From an uncultured Alphaproteobacteria bacterium (GTDB taxonomy: Bacteria; Pseudomonadota; Alphaproteobacteria; SP197): DNA of 64,000 bases. Shown piece by piece: positions 18,222-28,522 of the stretch (position 1 is the first letter of the stretch; each line of letters starts with the position of its first letter). The notes beneath the pieces are model-generated. The model was given only the letters and a program-made list of their open reading frames with translations. It was not told the origin of the DNA and ran no database searches. Where the stretch lies: NCBI GenBank assembly GCA_943787175.1, contig CALSLK010000006.1, positions 248,001 to 312,000 on the forward strand, read 5' to 3'. Position numbers and translations under genes: made by a program.

Positions 18222-18691
18222 GCCGCACCCACATCACCACCACGGTCAACGGCGATACCGTCGAATTCCTGTGGACCCGAAGAGACGCTTCTGGATGCCC
18301 TGCGTGACCATCTGGGACTGACCGGATCCAAGGAAGGCTGCGCCTCGGGCGATTGCGGTGCCTGCACGGTCATGCTCGATGGACGTCTGGTCTGCTCCTG
18401 CCTGGTGCTGGCTGCTGAATCGGTCGGCCGCAAGGTCGAGACCATCGAAGGCATGGCGGACGGAGACGACCTGCACCCGCTGCAGCAGAAGTTTCTGGAG
18501 ATGGGTGCGCTCCAGTGCGGCATCTGCACACCAGGCTTTCTGGTCGCTGCAAAGGATCTGCTGGAACGCAACGATAACCCCAGCGAAACCGAAGTGCGTT
18601 ACTGGCTGGCCGGCAACCTTTGCCGCTGCACCGGTTACGACAAGATCATCCGCGCGGTCATGAGACCGCCGCCGACATGCGAGGAGCCTGA
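18218..18691 (+). pseudogene. Molybdenum hydroxylase [2Fe-2S] subunit (CoxS/XdhC-like), two frameshifts
   Basis: The small subunit, about 157 aa when joined. It starts MSRTHITTTVNGDTVEF, shifts near 18275, then runs ETLLDALRDHLGLTGSKEGC. The plant-type cluster Cys appear in GCASGDCGACTVMLDGRLVC and the second cluster in QCGICTPGF and LCRCTGY, so all eight cluster Cys are kept. A second one-base loss near 18663 alters the end; restoring it gives METAADMRGA and a stop at 18691, 2 bases before the large-subunit ATG. The gene order medium-small-large is the usual coxMSL order. Confidence 0.8.
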
Positions 18692-18693
18692 TC

Positions 18694-20969
18694 ATGCCTC
18701 TGGATATGGATCTCACCCCTAAGACAGTTTTTGACACAGTCGGCACCCGCCCGGTGCGCCCGGACGGCAACGACAAGGTCACAGGGCGTGCCCGCTATGG
18801 CGCCGATATGGCCATGGCCGGCATGTTGTTTGGCCTGGTGCTGCGCAGCCCGCATGCCCATGCACGAATTGTCAGCATCGACACGTCAAAAGCCGAAGCG
18901 CTGGAAGGTGTGAAGGCTGTGGTGACGGGCGATGACTTCCCCGCGCTGGATGGCAAGGACAGCGTCCATGCCGAGGCCGAGGAAAACCTGTGGGACGCCG
19001 CACGCAACGTGATGGCACGCGACAAGGCGCTTTATGACGGTCACGCCGTGGCCGCTGTTGCGGCAACCTCCATGGCGATTGCCAGAAAGGCGCTGAAGCT
19101 GATCGACGTGACCTATGAGGTTCTGCCCCATGTCACCGATGTCGATGCTGCCATGAGCGATGACGCCCCAGTGCTGCACGACGACCTGTTCACCGCGGGC
19201 CTGGAAACGACCCCGACAAAACCGTCCAACATCTGCGAATACACAAAGATCACCACAGGCGATGTGGCCAAGGGGTTTGAGGATGCTGATCTGATCGTCG
19301 AGCGTGACTTTGTCACCGAGGCCGCACATCAGGGCTATATCGAACCCCATGCCTGTGTCGCAGCGATTTCCCGGGACGGCCTGGCCGACCTGTGGGTATG
19401 CACCCAGGGCCATTACACCGTGCGCACCATGTGCGCAGCGATCCTGGGCATGAACCAGTCGGAGCTTCGCGTCACGTCATCAGAGATCGGTGGCGGCTTT
19501 GGCGGCAAGACGACCGTATTCTTGGAGCCGGTCTGCCTGGCTTTGGCAAAGAAATCCCATCGTCCGGTCAAGATGACCATGAGCCGCGACGAGGTTTTCC
19601 GCGCCTCGGGTCCGACCTTTTCGACCAGCATGAAAATCAAGATGGGTGTGACCCGCGATGGCAGGATCACGGCCTGCCAGGGGCGCTTCCACTATCAGCA
19701 CGGTGGCCTTCGCGGGTTCCGCCGCGGGCTTTGGCGCGACCTGTTCCATGTCAGGATATGATTGTGTGAACATCGATTTCGACTGTTATGACGTGGTGCT
19801 CAACCGGCCCAAGGCTGCAGCCTATCGTGCACCGAGTGCGCCGATGTCGTGTTATGCCGTCGAAAGCGTGCTCGATGAAATCGCCCAGAAACTGGACATG
19901 GACCCGATCGACCTGCGCCTGAAAAACGCGGTGAAGGAAGGCGATAGCTCGGTTTACGGCCCGACCTTCGGACCGATCGGCTTTGTCGAATGCCTGGAGG
20001 CAACCCGCGATCACCCCAACATGAAGGCCAAGCTTGGGCCAAACCAGGCACGCGGTATTGCGGCAGGCTTCTGGCCAACTTTGGCGGCCAGACCAGCGTT
20101 TCGGTCAACGTCACCGATGACGGCCATGTCCTGGTATCCCTGGGCACGCCCGATATCGGCGGCAGCCGCGCCAGCATGTGCATGATCGCGGCCGAGGAGC
20201 TGGGTATTCCCTATGACAGCGTTCAGGCGATCATTGCCGACACCAGCTCGCTGGGCTTCAACGACACGACCGGCGGCAGCCGCGTGACCCATTCGGCGGC
20301 ATGGCGACCATCGAGGCGTCGCGCAGGATTATGAGATTATGAAACACCGGGCCGCCCAGGTCTGGGGAATCGAGGCCGACGCCGGTGGTCTGGGAAGACG
20401 GGCAGGTGCGCCCGTCAGGACCCAATGCCGGTGACAACAAACCGATGTCCTTTGCCGAAGTCGCTGCCATCGCCGCCAGCACGGGCGGGCCGATCGCCGG
20501 CACTCCGAGATCAATGCCGAAGGTGCGGGTGCCAGCTTTGGTGTCCATGTTGCCGATGTCGAAGTCGATCCCGAAACCGGCCAGACCACGGTGCTGCGTT
20601 ATCTGGCCGTACAGGACGCCGGCAAGGCGATCCATCCAGATTACGTCGAGGGCCAGTATCAGGGTGGTGCGGTGCAGGGCATCGGCTGGGCGCTGAACGA
20701 GGAATACATCTACAACGCCGACGGCAAGCTGCAGAATCCAGGCTTCCTGGATTACCGCATGCCGGTCGCCAGACGACCTGCCCATGATCGATACGGTCAT
20801 TGTGGAAGTTCCCAATCCTGGCCATCCCTATGGCGTGCGGGGCGTGGGCGAAACTCCGATCATTCCGCCCCTGGCGACCATGAGCAATGCAGTGAGCCGC
20901 GCCATCGACAGGCGCCTGGGCGAAATCCCCATGTCGCCACCCCGCATCGTGGAGGCGATTGACGGCTAG
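18694..20969 (+). pseudogene. Molybdenum hydroxylase large (molybdopterin) subunit (CoxL/XdhA-like), several frameshifts
   Basis: The joined product is about 755 aa, the usual length. The first 355 codons are open (TRPVRPDGNDKVTGRARYG, EIGGGFGGKTTVF). Shifts follow near 19705, 20065, 20300, 20385, 20510 and 20770. The segments give AAAYRAPSAPMSCYAVES, VSLGTPDIGGSR, DAGKAIHPDYVEGQYQGG, VQGIGWALNEEY and GVRGVGETPIIPP, the C-terminal box that precedes the active-site Glu. The active-site loop reads AYRAPS, unlike the form I CO dehydrogenase loop AYRCSFR, so this is not a CO dehydrogenase. A purine, aldehyde or N-heterocycle hydroxylase is more likely. Non-functional as written. Confidence 0.8.
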
Positions 20970-20981
20970 GGGGACACGGCC

Positions 20982-21231
20982 GTGATCGAGGTTCAGCTTG
21001 GCGCGAACCTGCGTTCGATGGCAGGCGGGCGCACGTCTTTTCCCGTAGAGGCGGCCAGCATCAAGCAGTTGCTGGATCGCCTTGGTGAGACTTACCCAGA
21101 ACTCATGCCTCTACTGGAGCGCGGGGGTCGCGGTTGCCATTGATGGCAAACTCTACCGCGATTCCTGGCTGCAACCGGTGCCCGACCGGCGCGGAGGGTC
21201 TTCCTGATGCCGCGCGTGGCGCGGGGGCTGA
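20982..21231 (+). pseudogene. MoaD/ThiS-like small sulfur carrier, frameshifted
   Basis: From a GTG 12 bases after the large-subunit stop the frame reads IEVQLGANLRSMAGGRTSF and LLDRLGETYPELMPLLERG. A shift follows near 21126 (AIDGKLYRDSWLQPV), another near 21190, and then VFLMPRVAGGG before a TGA at 21229-21231 if one more base is restored. This is the beta-grasp layout with the C-terminal diglycine of MoaD/ThiS proteins (about 80 aa). It lies directly behind the molybdenum hydroxylase subunits and may help supply the cofactor. The reconstruction uses three assumed indels, so confidence is moderate. Confidence 0.55.
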
Positions 21232-21239
21232 GGGAGATA

Positions 21240-24200
21240 CTAAACCTCTCCCAGGCCACCACCGCCGGGGAGTTCCAGGATGAGGCGCGTCGCCGGCAGG
21301 GACGATCTGTTTACCCTTGCCCTTGAGGATCTTGCCGCTGGCCAGACGGATGGCGCCGGGTGCGGCATCACCGCCACCGTCGCGGCCACGGGCGGGATGA
21401 TCGATGCGGTCGAACAGGGCGAGCACGGCAAAGGGCGCGCCCTGACCATGTTCAAGTTCGATCACCTGACCGTCGCCGCCGGGATACTTGCCCTTGCCGC
21501 CGGAACCCGGCGGTGAGTTCCTTGCGCGTGAAGATGATGGGCGAGATCGATTCGGTGATTTCGACCGGTGTGTTTTTCACGCCTGACGGGAAGGCCGTTG
21601 CCGAAAGGCCGGGTTTGCCCGGGCGTCCTCCGGTACCACCGGAATGGAAGATGGTGACAGAGAATCCCTTGGCATCGCCATATTCGTGGTCGCCGGTTAC
21701 GCCGTGGCCACCCAGCAGGGATGGGTTCCACAGCGCTGGAGCTGCCCTTCTGCCGGCACACTGCCGGGAACGGCCTGGCCCAGGCAGCCCAGCACGACAT
21801 CAGGCAACATCTGTCCGATGACGTGACGCACCGTCACCGCAGCAGGACGCGGCGCATTGACGATGCAGCCTTCGGGTGCAGTGATGCGCACGGGACCGAG
21901 TGAGCCATAGTTGTTGGGCACTTCGCGCCCCGACCATGCTGCGGATGCCAAAGCTGGCATATGCCTGGGTATAGGTGAGCGGCACGTTGATGCCATAGGG
22001 CGAAACGCCCGACGTGCCGTCGAAATCGATATCGATACCGGTCATCGCCAATCGTCACGCTGGCCTTCAGGGTGACCGCCTTGTCGTAACCATCGACGGT
22101 CATGGACTGGTGCCAGATTCCACGCGGCAGGACGGCGGATTTCTTCGAGCATCGCGACCCGTGAGGTATCGATGATGTGATCGGCGATCTCGCCCAGACC
22201 ATTCATGCCGAATTCATCCATCAGACCGCGCAGACGCGGCAGCCGACATCGTTCGAAGTGGTGAGCGAATAGAGATCGCCCACGACCTGCACGGGTTCGC
22301 GCACATTGGCGCGCACGATATCGAACACGCTGTCGTTGGGCTCGCCGCCATCGAACAGGCGCATGATGGGAATGCACAGACCCTCTTCATAGACCTGGCC
22401 GGCGTCGGGCCCGAAACCGGGTCCGCCGATATCCACGACATGCACGGTCGAAGCAAACAGTCCGACCGGTGCCCCATTGCGGAAGCAGGGCGTGACCACG
22501 GTGAAGTCGAAGAGATGCCCGGTGCCCAGCCAGGGATCGTTGGTGACGTAGACATCACCATCTTTCATTTTTTCGGGCGTGTGTACTTCTCCAGGAAGAA
22601 TCCGACCGAGGCAGCCATGGCGTTGACGTGGCCGGGGGGTGCCGGTCACAGCCTGTGCGAGCATGCGGCCCTTGAGATCAAAGACCCCGGCCGAGAGATC
22701 GCCGGCTTCACGCACGGTGGTGGAGAAGGCGGTGCGGATGATGGCCTGGGCCTGCTCCTCAACAATCGCGATCATGCGGTCCCAGAGAACCTGCTGTCGC
22801 AGACCCGCGGCAAGGTCGGCCGTCATGGTGGCGGTCTTTGCTTCACGCACCAGGAACATGTCGCCTTCAGCGCTGACATCGCAACGCCAGCCCGGCGGCA
22901 CGATGGTGGTGGTCTGGTTTTCGCCAATCGCTGCAGGGCCATGACACGGTCACCGGCGACAAGCCCGGTGCGTTCGTGGAGACCCCGCGCAGGGCTGTCG
23001 GCATGGCCGGGGAACATGATGGCACGCTCACCGGTCGCCGCGACGACATGATCGCCCGTCGAGCCCGTTGCCGTGACATCGGGTTCTTGCCGACGTGCAA
23101 AGGCCGTAACCGACCAGGTCAGCACCTCGACTTCAAGGCCTGGAACCGAACGCCCGAACTGGGCGCGATAGGCGTCTTCAAAGGCATCGATGATCAGCTG
23201 GTTGTCGCCGGATTCCATGGCGCGATCTGGCAGATCGATCTTCACCTCATGGCCTGACCGACATAACGGGCATAGGCGTGACGGCGTTCCACAATGGGCG
23301 CACCAGCAGCACCCAGCGCGACGACCACGCGGGCTTCCTCGATCATGGGTGCCGAACAGTGTGTTCAGCGCAGCGGCATCAAAGGCCGACATCCGGACGT
23401 AACGGCTGCGCACGACTTCATAGGCCACCGGCGCCAGCAGGAAACCGATGGCTGAGCCCACACCGGCATTGGCAGGGACCACAACCTTTTCGACACCCAG
23501 CTTTTCGGCCAGACGCGCGGCATGCAACGGGGCAGGCACCGCCAAAGGCAATCATGGTGCGCTGCGCGATGTCCTTGCCGCTTTCCACGGCATGGACACG
23601 TGCCGCCGAGGCCATGTTTTCATCGACAATCTCGATGACACCAAGCGCGGCGGCTGCGGCATCAAGGCCCAGGGCCTCACCGACATGGGTGTGGAGGGCG
23701 CGATCGGTCGCGGCGCGGTCAAGCTTCATGGAACCACCGGCAAAACTGTCGGCATCCAGTCGGCCAAGGCCCAGATTGGCATCGGTTACGGCAGGACGTT
23801 CACCGCCACGGCCATAGCAGGCCGGGCCTGGTTCGGAAACCGGCGCTTTGAGGGCCGACCTGGATGCGGCCGAGGTGATCGACGGAAGCAAGGGAGCCAC
23901 CACCGGCCCCGATCTCCACCATCTCCACGACCGGGATCTTGAGCGGCATGCCGCTGCCCTTCATGAAGCGATGGGCGCGGTCGACTTCAAACGTGCGGCC
24001 CAGCAGGGGTTCACCGTCATCGATCAGGCAGATCTTGGCGGTGGTGCCACCCATGTCGAAGCTGACGACGCTGTCTTCGCCCAAGCGACGCGCAAGATGG
24101 CCTGCCAGAATGGCGCCACCGGCAGGGCCGGATTCAATCAGGCGCACCGGGAAGTCCCGTGCCGTCGCGATGGTGACCAGGCTGCCGCCCGAGGTCATCA

Positions 24201-24910
24201 TCAGGCAGGGCGCCGTGAAGCCCGTCGCCTTCAAACGGTTTTCCACATCGGCCAGATAGTCCGACATGATCGGTTTGACATAGGCATTGGCGACCGTGGT
24301 TGTCTGGCGTTCATACTCGCGAATTTCCGGGCAGACATCGCTGGAGAGCGAGAGCGCCATGTCCGGGAAATGTTGCGTGACAAGCGCACCGATGCGCTGT
24401 TCGTGAGCGGGATTGGGCATAGGCGTGGAGCAGGCCAACCGAAACACTGGTCACGCCTTGTTTCTTGAGAGTTTCGAAGTGGGCGACAACGGCTGCTTCG
24501 TCCAGCTCTATGAGGACTTCACCGGATGAATTGACGCGTTCAGGCACAGGCAGACGCAGGGAGCGCGGCACCAGCGGCGGCGTGCGGTCCGCCATGATGT
24601 CGTATTGGTCGAAGCGGTTCTCGTAGGCGATTTCGAGCGAATCGCGATGGCCCTGGGTCACGAAAAGTGCAGTGGCCGCGCCCTTGCGCTCGATCAGCGC
24701 ATTGGTGGCAAGCGTGGTGCCGTGGAGGATGAGGTCGAGATCACCGGGCGCCACGCCGGAGGCTTCAACAACCTCCATGACACCTTCCATGAAACCATCA
24801 GCCGGCGCCTGGGGTGTAGTGAGCACCTTGGCAGTGGTCTGCTCGCCGTGCCTGTCGAGCACGATATCGGTGAAGGTTCCGCCAATATCGACGGCCAAAC
24901 GAACACTCAT
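21240..24910 (-). pseudogene. 5-oxoprolinase/hydantoinase-like HyuA-HyuB, possibly one fused gene, many frameshifts
   Basis: The HyuA half starts at ATG 24910 (MSVRLAVDIGGTFTDIVLD, ILHGTTLATNALIERKG). It passes through LLHAYA, TSGGSLVTIATARDFPVR, VVSFDMGGTTAKICL, GAGGGSLASVD and TDANLGLGRL, reaching VPPGWRCDVSAEGD near 22880. The HyuB half runs from about 22826 (MTADLAAGLRQQVLWDRM, REAGDLSAGVFD, TNDPWLGTGHLFD) to ELPGGGGLGEV at 21240. At least eight shifts break the frames. At the A/B junction the reading frame is continuous with no stop, and the total of about 1,220 codons equals fused 5-oxoprolinases. It is therefore either a fused oxoprolinase or two genes whose boundary is obscured. It converges on the molybdenum hydroxylase operon. 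Confidence 0.75.
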
Positions 24911-24941
24911 GGCTCTCGCTCCAATTCACGTGTGTCCCTAG

Positions 24942-25127
24942 CTCACTCCGCTAGACAGAACAACTGCTGATGTTGCCAAAGCTCTCACCGCCCTCATGGG
25001 GATCAAGGATCCCATTGAAGCTCTCAGCGATCTTACAACTCGTCATCGATCCCTATTGCGACACGCGAGGCGAAAAACTAAGATCAACCGGGAGGTTGAA
25101 TTTTATGTCAGGATTAATCGAATCTGA
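24942..25127 (+). CDS. Small ORF of unknown function just upstream of drt3a
   Basis: An open frame of 61 codons ends in TGA at 25125-25127, 2 bases before the drt3a ATG. The composition is protein-like (TADVAKALTALMGIKDPIEA, then RHARRKTKINREVEFYVRIN), basic and probably helical. The first ATG is at 24996 (43 aa); no good ribosome site is seen, so it could be the tail of a truncated gene. drt3a has no ribosome site of its own, so coupling to this frame would explain its translation. I do not recognise the family. Confidence 0.4.
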   Translation, partial: LTPLDRTTADVAKALTALMGIKDPIEALSDLTTRHRSLLRHARRKTKINREVEFYVRINRI

Positions 25128-25129
25128 AT

Positions 25130-26388
25130 ATGTTTGACTCGTCTTTTACTATTCAAAGTTTGGGTCCTGAGATTCGCATCTCAGACTATCGAAAATTCCC
25201 TTTTCTCGGAAACGAGGTCTGCTAGACACCTTTTTTTGAACGCCACAGCATCTGCGGCCCAAAGTAGGACCGTTAGTCCAAATCTGGTTAAACATTACTA
25301 AGGCTGGTAGGGAAGTCTATATTGTATCCGATCTCGCATCCGACCTAATTTTGCGGAAGATCGCGGGAAATGTTACAAACGCCTACAGAATTCGCTCGCC
25401 CGATCGTCAATCAATAAGCCGATGTATTTCATCGCTCCTTGGTAAGGGGGCACCGTTTCAGGTGGTAACGATTGATATTCGGGATTTCTACGCATCCGTG
25501 GATCGTGACACCTTGCTAAAAATTTTGATACATGATGACATTCTAAATTCTGACTCCATACATATGCTGGAGAGTTATTTTCTTAAGTTGGATTCAGACG
25601 GTATTAGGGGTCTCCCACAGGGCCATAAATTGAGTGCAGTTCTTGCAAATTTCTATCTGAATGTTATTGATCAATCACTTATTCAAACAGCCGGTGTTAT
25701 TTTTTATTCGCGTTTTGTAGATGATATTGTTTTAATACGGACGCATGGTTCACATTCGAATAAAACACTTAGTTTTTTTGATTCTACCTTACCTCTAAAC
25801 CTAACAGTAAATATGTCTAAATTTAGACAGATAGATTTTGTATATAAAAAACCAAAACCGAATCCCGTTGTTGAAAGGTGGGTTTGATTTTCTCGGTTAT
25901 CATTTTTCTTGCACACATTTAAAGCGACTAAAAGTTGGAAATGGGTATCTGTAGAGATATTATAGTTGATATTGCAGATCGAAAAGTCAAAAAAATAAAG
26001 TCCAAAAGTCATTATTGCTGCCAAATCATACCTACGCGATAAAAATTTCAGCCTTTTTCTGTCTCGAATTCAGCTTCTCTCATCCAACTACCAAATGAAC
26101 GATTTCAATGCGAATCGATGGAGATTGTGCGGAATTTATTACAGCTACCCACTCCTATCGAAGCCAGAAGGTAGTGGCTTGGCGTCGCTAGATAAGTTTC
26201 TGATCGGCTTAGTTACAGGTTCAAAGCAGAGGCTTTCATTGGAACTCCGCAAATCGATCACTCGTAGGATGCGATCTGAAATTTTGTCTCACTCCTTCGT
26301 TGCTGGTTATCAGCAAAGAAGATTCTATCACTTTTCTACAGTTCAACTACAGTCCATTAATGAGTGTTGGAAAAATGTTAAACTCTAA
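25130..26388 (+). pseudogene. drt3a: Drt3a-like defence reverse transcriptase (unknown-group RT, UG3 type), frameshifted
   Basis: Joined frames give about 419 aa. ATG 25130 opens MFDSSFTIQSLGPEIRISDY, stopped by TAG at 25223. A second frame (25224 to about 25295) and a third (about 25291-25887) carry the RT core: VVTIDIRDFYASVDR, the GLPQGHKLSAVLANFYL box and the catalytic FVDD at 25714-25725. A shift near 25875 gives KGGFDFLGYHF. Further shifts near 25945-26015 lead to AAKSYLRDKNFSLFLSRIQ and the intact end from 26095 (CGIYYSYPLL, YHFSTVQLQSINECWKN). No maturase, HNH or retron-type C-terminus is present. Size, order before a second RT, and the N- and C-terminal features agree with Drt3a of DRT3 antiphage systems. 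Base composition is strongly AT-rich. Inactive as written. Confidence 0.7.
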
Positions 26389-26401
26389 ACGAAAAAAATG
26401 A

Positions 26402-28342
26402 ATGTGGATAGATAGGAAAAATTTTTTTCGCGTTCTCGTAACTGAAACTGCTCCTTATGATATGCCTTTTATTATTTCAAACAATGGATTCTATGAAAAT
26501 ATTAGAAACGTTATAAAATTTTCAAAAAATAACTATTATCTAATAGACAAAATAATTCTAAATAACAAAAAGAGATACACTATTCCATATCGATATAAAA
26601 TCGTTAAAAATGACACTGAATTCTGTTAGCTTTCACTTATACATCCATCAAATCAGGTATCTGCAGTCAAATTTTATGAGGAATTTTCTGATTTTATACT
26701 GTATTATTGCAGGAAAAGTCCATTCTCGATTAGAACACCGTACAAAATTGCTCAAAATTTTTTCCTCAAAGGCCCACGTTCGAATATCAATATGTTTCGC
26801 ATTGGCGCCGTTGACACGCATACACATGAATTAGAAGCGAGAAACCCATCGTCATATTTTGTTTACTCGCGCTATCGACGGCTTCACGAGTTCTTTTCGT
26901 CATCTGACCTTTATGATCTAGAGCGACGATATCCTTTGATGGTAATGATGGATATTACGAGATGTTTTCCAAGTATATATTCCCATTCGATTACTTGGGC
27001 TGTTGTTTCTACAAAATTTGCAAAAGATAACACGTCATCTATGGGTTTTGCCAATCGCTTTGACCGCTTTATGCAGAGTATGAATTATAACGAAACGAAC
27101 GGGATATGTGTTGGTCCCGAGTTAAGCAGAATATTTGCAGAAATTATTCTCACAAAAATTGACGTTGTTCTGGAAAGTTCCGCGACTGGAAAAAACCTTA
27201 GGCGAAGTTTGGATTATGAGATTAGACGCTATGTGGACGACTACTTTTTGTTTGTTAGAGATACAAAGGTCGCGCGATCTTTGTCTCGTCTCTTAGCCGA
27301 GGCTCTGGGCAGTGTAGGGCTTTCCTTGAATGAGCAGAAACTACAAACCCTGGGCCGTCCATTTCTGACTCCAACTTCACGAGCAATCTCGCTGGTTGGA
27401 ACAGTGTTCTCAAAATTTTCAGATCGCATACTTGAAAAGCGCCAGCCTGGAGATGCTCGCACTTCTGTTTACGTACCAAGGTACATTCGTGATGCAGGCC
27501 GGCTACGCAACAGCTTTCTCTTAGAGCTAAAGACTGCTTGCTCTGAGGTAGGAAGTGGCTATGAAGTTGTAGCAAATTACCTGGTGGCAGCTCTGACTTT
27601 ACGTATTGAGTGGGCGACTGATTGGATCGAAGAAGGCATCGAAGAAGGGATTGACCCGAAGCGATATGTAGATCTGATTCTTCTACTTTCAGATTTGGCC
27701 TTCTTCCTCTATACGGTGAAGCCGTCGGTATCGTCGTCGTATAGTTTATCTCGCCTGATCTTGCGAATAGAGGTATTAGTTGAATCGAACTTGTCCGAAT
27801 ATCGAGGATACATTGTAGATTATTTGTCAAATTTGGTCATAATACTTCACAATTCTGATTCTCTTAAAAACCTAATTGAATACGATGCGAAAATTCCAAT
27901 TGAATCATTGAATATTTTAGTTGCGTTTAGTTCGATTACAAAGAGGGACATATTTTACCGCTCAACAATTCAATCCTATGTGGCCGAAAACTCAAATTTC
28001 GAATACTTTCAAACTGTCTCGATATTATATTGTATTGGTAGTGATATTCGATTTGATGATCTTCGCTACAACTTGGTTGATCATTTATTAAATCGCGCGG
28101 TCATTGACTTAGATCCAGAAACTTCTGCACATGATGCTCATTTGCTACTGGATATGCTCTCTTGTCCCTATGTCAATTTGTCTGATCGGCAAGAGCTCCT
28201 CGATAAGATTAGGACGCGCCTCTCTCTTCCCAAGCTGTCAGCTGCGGAACTTGGGGCATCAGTCAAGGAGATGGAGGAGAATCCCTGGTTCGTTCAGTGG
28301 AGTGGCCCTGGGTTGTTTAACCTTCTTCAAAAAAGGAATTGA
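26402..28342 (+). CDS. drt3b: Drt3b-like defence reverse transcriptase (UG8 type), interrupted by one in-frame TAG
   Basis: One reading frame of 646 codons from ATG 26402, 13 bases after drt3a. The N-terminal 75 codons (RKNFFRVLVTETAPYDMPFI) end at TAG 26627-26629. The same frame resumes at once as LSLIHPSNQVSAVKFYEEFS and YYCRKSPFSIRTPYKIAQNF, and stays open to 28342. RT motifs: VMMDITRCFPSIYSHSITW, the box ICVGPELSRIFAEIIL and the catalytic YVDD at 27230-27241. A long helical C-terminal half follows. Since both sides of the TAG are in frame and homologous in style, one base change (for example CAG or AAG to TAG) explains it. If read as separate genes, the downstream part has its first ATG at 26792 and would lack the N-terminal region. 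AT-rich like drt3a. The DRT3 partner role is inferred from pairing and motifs. Confidence 0.72.
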
Positions 28343-28363
28343 ATTCGGTGTATTGACGCTTTA

Positions 28364-28522
28364 GTGCGAGCGTGAGGGGTTCGGTCGTCGCTTTAACGCG
28401 CGCCACACTGGTCGCGTCTTACAGTGCACTTTGAATCGTCGAGTCGTTCAACTCGACTAGGATGAGTGTATTGGGTCGAAAGACACACACAGCAAGTGGC
28501 ACCGTTCTCCTCACCTTCGCAC
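28364..28522 (+). ncRNA. Candidate DRT3 templating noncoding RNA with ACACACACA
   Basis: Starts 21 bases after drt3b and is more GC-rich than the RT genes. The outer arms pair: GTGCGA (28364-28369) with TCGCAC (28517-28522), then a 2x2 internal loop, then GTGAGG (28372-28377) with CCTCAC (28509-28514). Inside is a perfect 7-bp hairpin, GTCGAGT (28438-28444) with ACTCGAC (28451-28457). A GTC-GAAA-GAC tetraloop hairpin (28475-28484) runs straight into ACACACACA (28483-28491). DRT3 systems, as I recall them, use an ACACAC template in an ncRNA for poly(GT) synthesis by Drt3a. The position, fold and repeat fit that model. No promoter was identified. Confidence 0.6.

Noticed and set aside
17360-20969. 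Aerobic CO dehydrogenase (form I coxMSL)
   Set aside because: The large subunit has AYRAPS where form I has AYRCSFR, so only the general xanthine oxidase-family assignment is kept.
24929-24938. GTGTGT near the left island edge as a second AC-type template
   Set aside because: It is short and lies in the upstream region of the oppositely oriented oxoprolinase-like gene. No surrounding stem structure was found.
26627-26629. Pyrrolysine insertion at the TAG in drt3b
   Set aside because: No pyl genes are seen, other genes use TAG as stop, and the MttB-family gene here lacks an in-frame TAG.
25130-28342. Group II intron, retron or diversity-generating element
   Set aside because: No maturase, HNH or domain V features, no retron-type partner or VTG-like motif seen, and no template/variable repeat. 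Two adjacent RTs with RNA fit DRT3 better.
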